This document shows positions 33,441-45,929 of a stretch of 64,000 bases of DNA, piece by piece (positions within the stretch are counted from its first letter, which is position 1; each line of letters begins with the position of its first letter). The notes below the pieces were generated by a model. That model was not told the origin of the DNA and searched no databases. It saw only the letters and a list, made by a program, of their open reading frames with translations. Origin of the DNA: Arcuatula senhousia (taxonomy: Eukaryota; Mollusca; Bivalvia; Mytilida; Mytilidae); the NCBI GenBank assembly GCA_963971305.1, contig OZ020307.1, positions 57,471,702 through 57,535,701 on the forward strand, in the 5' to 3' direction. The position numbers and the translations under genes were made by a program.

Positions 33441-33875
33441 TTAGACACTACGAGGTTTCTATCTTTCAGGCGAGTACATGCATATGTTTGTCATTTTGTC
33501 ATAGTGCGTTTTGTAGGATTTAATCTTCAATTGATTGACCGCGACAGGTTAGTTAATAACAAGAAGGAATATGTTTCTTGAGTTTACACTCTTTTCTTGT
33601 TCACGTCTTTCTTGAATTTGCATCTCGAATTTTACTCGATTTGTCATCTGTGTAAAAAATATACGACAAAAGACACGATTGTTATTTTCAAATGCTAATA
33701 ATTAATTTTCCTAATCTGAAAGTTTCATACCCACCTCGTTGGCATATGGGAAGGCTATTTCAAAACTTGTTTCATATTTTTTCCATACACAAGGGTTTAT
33801 ACCAATTTATTTATTGTTTAACGCGACACTATTCGTGCCACTGCATCTGTGATATTTAGGTTATAAGAAAATAAA
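33441..33875. other. No recognisable feature
   Basis: AT-rich intergenic DNA. Confidence 0.35.
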
Positions 33876-34192
33876 CGCCTCATGCGATCCCTTTCATAGT
33901 GGGGGATGGGGCTTGGATTTTTTTCGAGAAAAAAATATCAACTCCAATTTGAAAAAAAAATATTTTAATGGACCTGAAAAAAAACTCACAATATCTAAAA
34001 AATAGCAATATAATTTGCAAATTTGATAAAAAGTAAGTAGAATTAGAATGCGATTTCCATATTTGGTAAACTTTAGCTGTAACTGATATATGCTGGAACA
34101 TATTTAATGAGTTCTCTAGACTACATGTATCCATCTACTAATCAAAAAACCAGCGGGAAATGAATCAAAGACATGTAGCTAAATATCTGAAT
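33876..34192 (+). repeat. Copy of the G-run repeat also present at 52.8 and 54.3 kb
   Basis: Shares a G run followed by GG(A/C)TTGGATTTTTTTC, ATATCAACTCCAATTT, GACCTGAAAAAAAACTCACA, CATATTTGGTAAACTTTAGC and the TCTCTAGACTAC region with 54285-54600. Confidence 0.6.
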
Positions 34193-34640
34193 GAAGGAAA
34201 AAGGCAGGCACCAATATACATTCGAGTGTCAAACTCCGAAAGGGCAATAACAAAGCCGGTTAACACGAACAAGAACAGCACGAAAAAACGCAAAAGACTG
34301 TATCAACCGAACGGAACTCAACAACGTGACTCTACTCAAGTCGAACAAATGGAACAAGAGTTAACTCGGGTGCTCCTGATGAGTGAGCGGTTCCTATCAG
34401 CTATAGCACACCCGTCGTGCTGCTAATTTACAATTCAGTCAGTCAGTAAAAGAAGTCAAAACAAAACTCTACGACAAACCAACAGCTGCATTCATTTGAG
34501 AGAAAGATATGCCGCTCTGCCAAGGAAATCAATATAATTCCTACAAGCTGATACGAAAACTCCATAAACTGGAGCGGGCGGGGTTTTCTGTATCTGTGTA
34601 GGTACTGGAAAGTGCCTCACTAATTTAGAACGTTTCCAGG
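34193..34640 (-). mobile_element. RT element 3' fragment, antisense, with internal deletion
   Basis: The tail (CAGGCACCAATATACATTCG, GTGTCAAACTCCGAAAGGGC) is followed by GCACACCCGTCGTGCTGC and a shortened C-terminal region ending near ATAAACTGGAGCGGGCGG. Confidence 0.65.
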
Positions 34641-34644
34641 GTTA

Positions 34645-35805
34645 GAGAGTGCGCCGGTGGTACTTGATATTATGAAATCATATGATAATAAACATCAAAT
34701 TGACCTTGTAATATTAGATGTCAGCAAGGCCTTCGAAACCGTACCTCATCGTAAACTGCTTCATAAATTGTCAAACTACGGAGTCCGTGGAAATATAAAC
34801 TTATGGATAAAAAGTTCTATATAAACCACCACCAACGTGTCGTTATAGCTTGCCCCGTTGATTCAGGTGTCCTGCAGGGAACTATCTTTGGGCCACTGCT
34901 CTTTTTATGCCACATTAATGATTTACCTAAAAGTGTTAAATCCCGAGTTCGTTTGTTTGCTGATGATTGTTTACTTTATAGAACTATAAACTCTTTGGAT
35001 GACCACCTTAAACTTCAACAAGATTTATTTTCACTTCAAAAATTGGCACAAACATGGGGAATGAAGTTCAATGCATCAAAATGTTATACAATGTCAATTC
35101 ATCGTACATGTAAAAGGGTACCATCGACCTTTTCTTACTCGCTAAATGATCATAAATTAGAACAGGTAAATGAAAACCCGTACTTGGACGTCATTATAAG
35201 TGATAACCTTAAATGGAATACACATATTTTGAAGATATTTAATCGTGCTAATAGCATCCTTGGCTTTATACCGGCGAAGAAACTTAAAACACAGTAGCTC
35301 ATCGTTTAAAGAAGCTGCTTATATTTTATCAGGTCGCTCTATATAGGACTACCGGTATTTATGTGCTGTTTGGGGTCCGTATCTACTAAAAGATATTAAT
35401 CAGCTTGAAAGTGTGCAACGTCGAGCCGTCAGATTTGTAAAAATGATTACAGTCATATCAGCGGTGTCACAGAAATGAGTAACTGTTACAGTTTAGGGTG
35501 GAAACCATGCAGTGGCGGACCGCAGAAGAGAACAACGTCTTGTGTTTTTTTATAAGATCGTAAATAACCTGGTGGCGCTGCCCACTGAAACCCTGGATCT
35601 GATCTGCAACACTCGTACTCAACGAAATTCCATTAGCAAATCTCTAAAACTTTTATCCTGCAACATTCATATATTTAAAAATTCATTTGTGCCAAAAACC
35701 ATAATTGACTGGAACTCTCAACCGGATTATTGTGTCAATGCAAAAACAATATTAGAATTTAAAAGTGCTCTAACAGGTAACTTTAAAGCTGTTCAGCGCG
35801 ACTAG
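34645..35805 (+). pseudogene. Jockey/CR1-type non-LTR retrotransposon RT, decayed
   Basis: Reverse transcriptase remnant of a LINE. Fragments in order: LVILDVSKAFETVPHRKL (RT motif A, 34710-34757); after a frameshift near 34815, GVLQGTIFGPLLFLCHINDL (motif B) and VRLFADDCLLYR (motif C with both Asp); WGMKFNASKC; YLDVIISDNLKWNTHI (up to 35297). Stops and shifts follow at 35297-35500, then the C-terminal end 35512-35805 (RRREQRLVFFYKIVN, NSFVPKTIIDWNSQP). The N-terminal endonuclease part is absent, consistent with 5' truncation. Not functional. Confidence 0.88.
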
Positions 35806-35914
35806 TGCATAGTATTTATCCTTTATCTATAATACAATTAATATTAATAAACATGCATATTAATTGTAACTTCCAAATATAGTGGAAGTAAGGAAGAATC
35901 ATTGTTTCTGATGG

Positions 35915-37388
35915 TGCCGGTGTTACATATTAGTTTTTCCCCCTACTCACCTTTCTCCCCGGAAATATCAGTGTATACTGATTCTTCCCCCCCCCCTAAA
36001 AATTTGGTAGGAAAAATGAGTATTTACTAGGTTTTCCTCTTTTCACAAACCCATACTGAGCTTTCCCCTTCATATATGGGCTCTATGTAGTCTTTCTTGT
36101 AATATGTTATTGTCACTTTGTCAATGTAACATTTCTAATAATGCTCTTATGGCAGTGAAATGTAATGTGTAAAGTTTTATTTGATCTATTTGTTATAATT
36201 GTCAAAATAAATTTTGGGGGTTTTAGGTCCCAATTGACTTGATTATGTTTTGTAATTATCCAGGACAAAGGCTTGTCTCAATTTGTTTTTCGCTTCAAAC
36301 TGTGGTCTTCATTTGATTGCTTACTTATGGCATTACAGCCAAATAGTATGTTATAAGGTATTACATGTAAAGATTATGAAATAGATTAGAAAGAATCAGA
36401 GGTACAAATAAGGTTTCCGAATGTCCAAAGTCCGAACGGGCTTAGATTTCAGAAAAAAACAGTTGTTTTGGGGCTTTTTTTCCCTTTTTTTATTTTTTGT
36501 GTGATACAGAAACCTTTTCCTACTTTTCGGAATGCAACAACAGATATTTCTATCTAATTTTATTCAAATAAAATTGTATGCAATACATTGCTAAGAGAAA
36601 CCGTTAAGATAGTCTTGTTGCATTGAACTAAGTCCTAAATGCCAACATGTTAGAAAAGCACAATTATTTATTAGAATTAAAATTTTTAAAAATATATTCA
36701 AAACATATATTGTAAGCGCAGTTTTCAAGTATAAATAAAAATACAAGAACATATAAGTCTTTGGTCTTACACGAGCGCAAATAATTCGAAGTCGGCCCGT
36801 TAAACGGGACATACATTGTAGATAAGCAGCAGACCTAAAAGCGCATTCTACCATAAGAGACTCCTACCTAAACTGCACAGCAAATTCGAAAGCCTACAAA
36901 TAGCTGTTACTGATATACATAAACTGTGACAGATGCACAGACGAGCGGATACCAGGGCATTTTTATATCTCCAGTCTAGATGCTAGAATATTCGATTTGC
37001 ACTTAGTGTGTACCCAGACAATATGGGTTTCCCAACATAAATATTTACAAATATCTACATCTTTTATATATACTATATATATTAATAATTAAAAAATACA
37101 CCAATAAATTTAAATACATTAGTAATCATATTTAAAATATTGAAAGCCGCGCATTTTACTTTCAAAGTCATTAATATATATTTGCAACGGTTTTGAATAG
37201 GGGAAAGGTCATTGTGGCGGAAAAATGAGTATGTGATTTTCCGCTGGGGGAAAACGTAGAATATACTGGTTTTTCCCCGGGGGAAAATCTAGTATATACT
37301 AGATCTTCCGGGGGAAAAGCTCAGTATATACTCATTTTTCCGCGGGGAAATTCTAGTATGGGGAAAAATCTAGTATGTAACACCGGCA
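35915..37388. mobile_element. 1.5-kb TIR element with GGGGAAAA/TAGTATATACT subrepeats
   Basis: Terminal inverted repeats 35915-35942 and 37360-37388 differ by one substitution and one indel (left starts TGCCGGTGTTACATA). Subterminal zones 35943-36075 and 37195-37360 repeat TTTTCCCC or GGGGAAAA with AGTATATACT, in opposite orientations. The core contains AT-rich DNA and a small RT-element scrap (36395-36440: GGTTTCCGAATGTCCAAAGT). It interrupts sequence just downstream of the LINE remnant. Confidence 0.85.
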
Positions 37389-37786
37389 GGCGAGATAAAC
37401 TTAAGTGTTAACTCTTGTTGTGTTATAAGTTCTAGTCATAAGTGGAAACTATGATAAGAACATTTTTCTTGTATTTCACATTTTGTATTACAATTTGGTT
37501 TTACAATGTACTAAACCTTCCTGAAGGCTACATGAGAAAATTAGTGGTGCACATAAAAGGAAAGTAAACATATCTTTATATGAGGATTCATATGAATACG
37601 CAATCAGTTATTGATATTGATTTACCATTTAAGGGATAATTAAAGAAAGTTCTTAATTTAATTTGATTTTGATTAAAATGTTCCTATTTTTCGTATATAT
37701 ATTTTTATAAGTTTTGAATATTGTAGCTGTTCGTAAGAAGTTCCGTAGTTATGTTATTAATATCTTGTTGCTCAAATTCGGGACCG
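37389..37786. other. No recognisable feature
   Basis: AT-rich flank between two mobile elements. Confidence 0.35.
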
Positions 37787-37944
37787 TATTGGACCACAGG
37801 CGTTTGGGTCTAGGATTTTATAATAATTTTATTTATTGTGTGTACATGTATAAAAAATAATCTGACCCTCGCTATAAAAACTTTATATACCCGTTATTTA
37901 TAATAAGAAAGAAAATCCTGGACCCAAACGCCTGTGTATTGGAC
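37787..37944. mobile_element. 142-bp hAT-like MITE with perfect 8-bp target duplication
   Basis: The element 37795-37936 has inverted ends of 25 bp with one mismatch (CACAGGCGTTTGGGTC... / ...GACCCAAACGCCTGTG). It is flanked on both sides by the identical octamer TATTGGAC (37787-37794 and 37937-37944). Eight-base target duplications are typical of hAT transposons. AT-rich interior, no ORF. Confidence 0.9.
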
Positions 37945-38914
37945 AATAATTTCATCCGTTTTGGGCTTCAACATTTTGTCATTGACATTTCACCTTCAAT
38001 GTAATAAACTAGACTGGTAATGTAAATGTTCAACTGAATTTATATAACGTATATTGTGTTATTTTGGCGGATGAACATTTTTGTGGTTTTTTTTCTGTTA
38101 TTTTTGCAGGTTTAATTTTGGTGCTTTATATTTTCGTGTTTTTTTTTTTATTTTTACCATTTGGTAAGACACAATTAAAAGATGGCGATTTTTTTTGCCG
38201 ATATTTTTTTGCACGCCAACATAGCAAAAATAACCATCACGCCAAAGTAACCCGATATACGGTAATTTAGTATGAGGAATGTTTGTCTTTATTTGTGAAC
38301 TGTAGTTTACAGTTTTCGGATTTTTTGAAGAAACAATCGGATAAACACGTCATGTGCTCATAGTGAAAAGCGGGATTTGTTCTATGTAACTTTACATACG
38401 TTACTTTTGCCATTCTTATGGCCCTAAAAATAGTGTACTACAATGAATATGCAAGACGGATTTAAGGATTAACTATCATCCTGTTACTTTCATATAATCA
38501 TCATTTTATAAAGTCCTGTTTTTTTTTACTTATTATTAATTGAACTTTATTAATAGATTTTATCTTCAGTTCAAGAAGTCATGTAGTAAATTTATCGAAT
38601 TTTCTGCAATTAACGTGTTGTTTGTCAAACAATTGCGAAGAGGTAAGTACTGAAATATTTTACATTAAACTTTTCTTTAAAAATAGAATACCTTTCCTAT
38701 TTGTTTTTATATATATATATTTTAAAACAATTATTTTAGATTTCATTGGCAATTTCAATACTTTTGGTTAGAGCACATAACCATTATGAAACATGAATAG
38801 ATGCGCGCCAGATAAAATATACTGCAAAAATTTATTACCCGGATTTTTTTTGTTAAACAGAAGACAAAGCGAGTCGACCTTAAGTTTTCATATAAAATAA
38901 TGAGATGTGCAATA
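37945..38914. other. No supported gene
   Basis: T-rich and AT-rich intergenic DNA; the small frame 38064-38270 is F/L-rich from T runs and is rejected. Confidence 0.4.
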
Positions 38915-39080
38915 AGTGTACGCGACACAGCCCACAATCAAGCGGCAATTCAGAAAAACCATAATGGCCTTCAATGAGACCAGTAGGCTGCAATTGACCA
39001 ATAGTCTTTAAAAAAAGGCATATAATTTAAATCCAGTCCTGAAATGGTAACAGATGGACCCATTTCTAAAACAAAGAACT
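38915..39080 (-). repeat. Inverted copy of the retroelement tail repeat
   Basis: Reverse complement of the segments at 11000-11200 and 62990-63260: AAGTGTACGCGACACAGCCC, GGCCTTCAATGAGACCAG, AATCCAGTCCTGAAATGG. Confidence 0.6.
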
Positions 39081-39445
39081 AAAAACATCAAAAAGACAAG
39101 TACAAATGAAAGCTTTGGCTTAGGACAGGCACATATAATATGTGGCGGCTCCAACTTGTTTTTTCCCTTCCTTCCTCCTATCACAGTCACACTGTGGTTT
39201 TTGTGGACGCTCAAAAGGGCCTAGAAAATTCATTGTTTTTTATCTTATAGCAGACGTACTAATCACACCAGAACATGTCAATTGAGGAAACTTTGATTAA
39301 GTGTCTTACTTCAGAGCCAAAACATATTCCGTCCTGGTACCGATACGATAAAGAAGGGTCAAGGTTAAATGACGTTTGCATCGAAAACAGCGACTTCTAC
39401 TACTTTCATCGATACGAAACAGAACTACTTAAAAACATTGTGAAG

Positions 39446-40760
39446 GTAGATAAGTGTTTCTATGCCTCTGATCATAAACATAATCAAAATTTTGGAAAAA
39501 AGATAATAGATATTATATATATGAAATAATGTCATAATGAAAAGCAAAGCAGTAGAGAGGGGCATTTAATTAGATATTATATGTAAAGCAATTAAGACAA
39601 AATCAGTAAACTTGACAGACAGTGCGAATAAAAATGAAAAAAACGAACAGCATAACAAAATAACTTAATTTCAGGTTGAAAATGAAGTAAAATCGAGTGC
39701 TTCAGAAGGGTTAATAGCTTCTGCCTGGTAAAACAAACCAGTCACATTGCCAACCATCAGTTTTGTAAAGGTCAATTTTGGTTATGAATAATGATGCAAA
39801 ACCTCTTTGATAAACCTTCATCTAGTTTCATATTTGTTCAAACGACGTCCTTTATGTACGCAACATGCAATTTGTTAAATGAGTTCATGATACAACCTTT
39901 ATAAGCAAACGGCAATCAAAGACACACAGCAATCTGCAATGTGACAATTAAATGATCGCTGCTTATTTCCAATTTGACCGAGTTCAAACTTATCATGAAT
40001 TTGTCATGAATTCAAACCGTTTTCTAAAAATGTCAACGAAACATTCCTTTCTGGTGAACATAGAGCAACGCAAGAAAAGTATGTAGGTAAAAACATAAGT
40101 TTTGACATAAAAAAATCATGCTTCTGACGGGTTTTAATCTTTACATATTCCTTGGTTTTTTCTTCAAATAAGCTTAGTAAGTGCATAATTATGATTTCTT
40201 ACTTTAATGGGGTATTATGATTATATAAACCCGTTCAAGTTCCGGGTGGCGAATATGTCTGCAACAGCGGTAAGCTTGTCTGTTAAACTCCACTAAAGAG
40301 CGCGCTCAGAAACCTGACATTGGGTCACGACTCTTTGCCAAATAAAGCAACTAAGATGTGTGCCCCTGGCGGTTGAATTTGTCACCCTGTTAAAATGAAT
40401 GCCCAGGGTCGTCATGCTATAATGAACAAAACCATACCGCAAACCATAGAGTTGCACGGTGTTGCGGGAAAATGTCACGTTCCTGGCACGTAAAAAATTA
40501 GCTGCAGGTCTCGATAAATACGTATAGATGTAGGATTTTCTGTACACTCTTTACCTAGATATTTAAAATTTGCGTGTATTTAATTTCGTGGATTTTTCTT
40601 AACCTACGAAATAAACGAAATTAAATTCCCCAATGAATACTTTTGTTTTCTACTAACTAACTAATTGTGATTCCATCGTCTGTTATATTTTCCTTTTCAA
40701 GTTTTTATGTTCATTTTAACTTTTATGTTCATTTTAAAATTACATTTAATTATTTTCAAG
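39446..40760 (+). other. Intron 1 of the methyltransferase, with a degenerate GC element
   Basis: AT-rich intron. Positions 40215-40510 (minus orientation) resemble the GC-rich dispersed element (GTTCCGGGTGGCGAATATG, CCTGACATTGGGTCACGAC, GGCACGTAAAAAATTAGC) with heavy decay. The RT-tail-like words at 39690-39740 are too weak to call. Confidence 0.5.
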
Positions 40761-41640
40761 GATGAAAAAATACCTTTGGACAAATTTAGTGTCTTAGTAG
40801 ATCTTGGAAGTGGAAACGCTGCAAAGACAAAACTGTTCCTTGACAAATTTCAGAAAGCCGAAATTCCTAAAACGTACATTCCAGTAGACATTTCATCAGG
40901 TAAGCAAATAGAAAAATATGGAGTAAAATGTCTTGTTTTATTGTGTTTTTTTTTTTTTTTTTTTTGTATTTTTGTAAAAAAAATTTCTTATCAACCCTTA
41001 CAAATAATATCCTCCTTGCCGTTGGCCCGGTGAATATAATTTTCAACGGTTTGATAAAACCTGGTATTCACCTTTATCAAAGTCAATACATTTAAATACA
41101 TGTAAAGTATCTACCCCACCAAAGGTTATAAATGTATAATTATCTTTTTCTATTCAAAATTATTATAAAATATTTCAAAATTTCAGATTATCTGAATGAG
41201 ATAGCTTTACAAATACAGAATAACTATGGCAGGACACTAAAGGTTTGTCCAATAGGAAAGGAGTATCTATCTGCTGTTGAGGACATAAAGTAAGGAATAC
41301 AAATAAGACCAAAACGTTTAACATGACCGAATTATTGTTGCTCTCTAAAACAAGGTTGATCTTATTCAATCTAAAAAAATGTATATAATATCAGGAACCA
41401 ACCATTTGAATAAAAGATGCTTTGGTTTTTTTTCAAATAAAAACAGAATAATAAAATGATTTAGTTTGGAAAAATATTTCGGAAGCTGAATGATGACAAA
41501 ATATTCTGAAGCTAAATTGAATACAATTCTGTCGTGACGCCTCCGAAAAATTGTTTGGCCAAATCAAAACACCATTACTCCTTTTAAGTTAAATGGTCAG
41601 TACCTAAGAAGCAAAAATGTATTTTCAATCATTGGGTAGA

Positions 41641-42262
41641 GCGCCTTAGTCCGAGATTCACAGTGTAGGAACGGAAGTGTACAGTTTTAGGGCCTATAAA
41701 GAAATGGTGAAATGAACCATTCTAGATTGTACAGTTTAATTTGTTTTTGCACAAACTTTTTCAAATGACACAAAAACGAAGAAGATGTACGATTGCCGTT
41801 CGCTTCAAATTTTAAGTAGACATAACATAGAATATAATATAACTCAATTACCTGTAATTGTTTGTGATGTCGAATAGAAATTTCAATCTGCACACTTGAT
41901 TTTTAAATAGTTCACTCCAAATTGATGTAAATAATCGGTTCGTGAACATTAATCGCATTCAACTCGTGATCATTGTGTATATGTATCCTCTCAAAAATCA
42001 TTTCTGCACATTCTTCACATGCACAAACGGGTTAATACATACAGGATTTTATTTAATTTGAACTTTATTCACCCAAGCCGTGTTTTAAAATCTGAGCGAA
42101 ATCTATCGCAGTCATTGTACAAAATCTATGGAGGACACTTCACAAAATCTATGGAGGACAGTTTTCATAAAAACATATTTTCACAACATCAGCGGCCTCA
42201 GATGTAATTTTCATATGGCATAAATAATGCCAGAACATAAATAATTCATATAATTATTATAA
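41641..42262. repeat. Left arm of a large inverted repeat in intron 3
   Basis: About 620 bp that recur, inverted, at 45930-46620. Over the best part (41680-42200) differences are few: the frame 41687-41893 (minus) and its partner 46292-46498 (plus) both translate to the same 68 residues except one (H-K-Q versus H-E-Q). The repeated peptide has no known motif. Confidence 0.88.
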
Positions 42263-43539
42263 GAAAATAATGAGTAGGCATATGAAACAAAGATAAAATA
42301 TTTTATAAATCCAGTGATGGGAATATTTTTTTTTATTCAAACACATATCGTATACGCATATGCACATGTATTCCAACATATAAAAAGTGTTTCTTGTCAC
42401 GTGCTGTATCAAATGGAGATTTTCGAGCACGTTTCTTCCTGACTTACAAAACGTTGGATGGATTAAGTACTAGTATACATGAAATAGTTATTGAGAACCC
42501 TTTAATTTCTATTTGAATATCATAAAGTTTTTTTTATTCTACAGAAACATGGACCTTACGATTGCTTTATATTAACTATCGCTGTTAAATTTCATAAGTA
42601 CTTCCTAGCTCACGTACTGCACGTATAGCTGATGAAGCTTTATGCATATATGCCTCAGTTGAAGACCAACATATCTACATTTTCATCTTTTGACACAGAG
42701 TATATATCTTTAAATGACAGAAAGTTTATCAAATATATGAACACTTTATTATCTCATGAACTGTTTAAAGGCATCCAGTTGATAAAACACAATACAAAAA
42801 CAGAAATCATAAACCTTTTATATGATAAAAGCTAAATCTTATTATTCTGATGGTGCCTGCAAGTGGGATTTACTTTTGTTAATCAGTTTATACTTTTTTA
42901 TACGGAAAAGACACTGCTGCAAAAAGGGCTAAATTTCCACCAAAGGAGACTTTTGTAGAGCTGAACGGACAGACTGTAGATTCAGACACCTTTCTCTTTA
43001 TTCTGTTTTTAAAAGGCTTAACTCTGATGTATTTTTAAGCTTTTTTTCTGCAACCAAATTAAAAATATGCTTTATGTGTACAATTTTTATTCAACCTCGT
43101 CGAAAAGTTTGATCAGTATAATCTTTTGGAGGGAGGTGGCCTAACTTACTATTTCGTGTGATTATTTAAAATTTGTCTAGTTTACGAAGAACGATGCCGA
43201 ACATTTTAGCAAGCAAACTAGTTCTTGGTGGAGTTTTACACGAGACCCAAACCAAAATTATCGCTTCGAAACTGCGTGAAATGTTCGATTGTAACAAAAA
43301 GACACTGATTTACCAGGTGCGATTCGCAAAAATGCTTTTTTGTTATTGATGCGAATCTGATACATGTCTGGTTGCTATCAACAGGCAAAGTTGACAGCAA
43401 ACAACTTAATGTACACATGTAAATTTCAAAATCAATTATGATGCTAGCTGAAGCCTTTTCTCGTATCACATCTGATCAAATTCACCATATATCTAGTTTT
43501 GATATTTTGACCAAAAAATAATTTTAGCTCAATTGGACA
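42263..43539. other. Spacer of the inverted repeat, no supported gene
   Basis: AT-rich. A 67-codon frame at 42632-42835 (begins MKLYAYMPQLKTN) has no recognisable domain. A short family D scrap (GGAGACTTTTGTAGAGCTGA) lies at 42946. Confidence 0.4.
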
Positions 43540-44135
43540 ATGTCATGTAAGTTTATGAAATCACTATATATGCGTCTGTCGTCGTCGTCCGTTAACACTT
43601 TTTAAAATCTTCTCCTCTGAAACCACTTAACCAATTTAGCTGAAACTTTACAGGATTGATATTTGACACGTTGGCAACAAACGAAGTTCATTTTGAATTG
43701 ATTCGATAAAAAAAAAACATGACCACTGTTACTAAAAATAGAACATAGGGTAGACTTATTTAAAATGGCTTATAACTCAGCAACTATAACAGATACAAAA
43801 TATCAAAAGATTCTTAGGGTCTTTGGAATCAAAAGTTCTACAAAAGCCTCCATTGGGCGAAGTCGTCAGATTACCCTTTATAGCGGTTATGGCCCTATAA
43901 AGGCCATAAATAGCGATTTTCCCTGTTGTTTTTTTTTTGCCCAATAGAATGCAAACTATTTCAGATAGAGAAAATCATTTGCTTGCTAAAACCTTCAGCT
44001 CATTAAACTCTACAAAAATCTCCATTTGTTCTACAAAAGTCTTTATCAGATTAAAATTGTCCCCTGATCCCAAAACCATAATGGTCTTCTATGAGGGGCC
44101 GTCTGAAAACTGCCACACGCACTTTATCGAGTGCT
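43540..44135 (-). repeat. Family D copy, inverted relative to the 16-kb array
   Basis: Has the head GTCTGTCGTCGTCGTCCGTT at 43569 followed by TTCTCCTCTGAAACCACTTA and AGCTGAAACTTTACAGG, then units with TCTACAAAAGCCTCCATT and AGCGGTTATGGCCCTATAAA. It is followed at 44138-44180 by a scrap of the RT element (GACGGGTGTGCTT, CAAGCAGGAACTG). Confidence 0.7.
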
Positions 44136-44199
44136 GACAAAGTGACGGGTGTGCTTCATATCAAGCAGGAACTGTTGAACTCTTAAAGAACGTTCATTC

Positions 44200-44880
44200 T
44201 CGTTATACCCATGCTAGCGAAAGCGCGGGGATAATGTTTTTCGTATGTCGGCGTACGTATGGCGTTAATGTCCAGGATAATCTCTGAAACCACTGGGAGT
44301 AGAAAGATGAAACTTGGCTCATTGATTGTATTGTGGGTAGGGATTGTGCCGAAGGTTTCGGAATTTTAATAATGCCTCCCCCGGCAGGGGGCTGGGTTGT
44401 ATAGATAGCCTAAGGGCACACTATTCCTTCGTTACCCAACTCCTCCCCTGAAACTTGGCTCAGTAGTTACACTATGGGTGTAGATTTTGCTGAAGGTTTC
44501 TGAATTTTGATAATGCCCCTTAGGGCTGGGCTGCACAGGTAGCTGAGGGTAATTTATTCCTTCGTCACGCAACTCCTCCCAGGATATTTGGAATACAGAA
44601 TTGAAACTTAACTAAGTTATTGCACTAAGGATGTAGATTCTGCCAAAGGTTTCTTAGTTTTTATAATGCCCCTAGGGGCTGGGCTGCATAGGTATCCTAA
44701 GGGCTAATTATTCCTTTGTAACAAAACCTGTAGAACTGAATCTTGGCTCAGTAGTTGCAGTGTGTATGTAGATGCCCCAAGCGGCTGGGATACATATGGA
44801 GCCATAGGGCATATCGTTCCAGGTTATTTTGAAAATGGAACTGAAACTTTAATTTTTGTGTCAGCCAAATTAACCTAAGA
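44200..44880 (+). repeat. Tandem repeat of ~105-150-bp units containing GGGGCTGGGCTGCATAGG
   Basis: Four diverged units with GGGCTGGG(C/T)TG at about 44390, 44524, 44677 and 44784. Each contains CGAAGGTTTC(G/T)GAATTTT, ATTCCTTCGT and TTGGCTCAGTAGTT. A further scrap is at 45245-45340 (CAGGTAGCCTGAGG, CCTTCGTCACGCAACTCC). No coding sense. Confidence 0.65.
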
Positions 44881-45929
44881 ATTAGTTTAGAAATGTACCT
44901 AGAAATTAGTTTAGAAATGTACCTACCCTTAAACCATATATTAATAATCTTATATTTTATATAAAAAAATCAATTTGCAGGTTATTATTACTTGCCACAA
45001 AACCAGTAATAAGTCTAACAACAATAAATTACAATTGTAGTTCCTGTTCATTTCTTTCAGTTATTTGCCCCATATACTAGCGTGTGGATATGTAACGTGG
45101 CTGCTTCGACTAGTTTAACTCAGAGTTCACGTTATGCGATTTGGTTGTCACATGTTTTTGGTTTTTTTTTAAGTTGTGTGGTTTGTATTTACGATGATTT
45201 TATTTTAAATTTAAGTCTTCTCGGACTAGCGATATATGATTGCCGCATAGTTGCCGCACAGGTAGCCTGAGGACAAATTGATCCTTCGTCACGCAACTCC
45301 TTCCAGGTTTTTTGAATACAGAACTGAAACTCGGCTTCTTTAATTAAATATACTGCTAGTTAAAAAACATATCCTTTAATGTGATACTACTATCTATGAT
45401 TTAGGATAAACATGTGCGCCGTCATTGACCTGTTCTGGGCCGATCCTTGTTAGAATCAAGACATTTGCAGGAAAACGTACCGTGTTATGCAAGGGAACGT
45501 TGTATAACATACCCTGTTTTGAGCACGCCAAAATTGTTTTAATTCATATATTTTTACTATATACTAGTATGTAGCCACTATGAAGCAAACCTATGAACCA
45601 AATCGTGATAAAAAAACCGTTTTGATTTGAAAAAGATCAGCAACTGCTACTTCTAAATGACAGGTTTTTCGCTAAGGAAGAAGGTGATTTTGCGCTATAA
45701 GACCGGGTTTTGGAAATTATATAGGATCATACATTCAATTTCTCTGGCATGTGCTTCGTTATGTCCTTCCGTCTTGTATTATTAAGATTGATCATCCCAG
45801 TTCAGCAGTTATGTTGTTATCTTATTTTTTCATTTATTTTGACATATTAATTATCCTGTAGGTGTCAACTGAGCTGAATTTATAAAACTGTTCTACACCT
45901 ATAAGCTTGGGGAAAACGATTCTTTTTGG

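Noticed and set aside
40707..41033. 108-codon frame taken as a whole
   Set aside because: Only 40761-40899 is an exon; the ends are intron and a poly-T run read as phenylalanine.
42632..42835. 67-codon frame MKLYAYMPQLKTN...
   Set aside because: Lies between the arms of the intron 3 inverted repeat, with no recognisable domain and no clear splice or promoter context; kept only as a note in the spacer entry.
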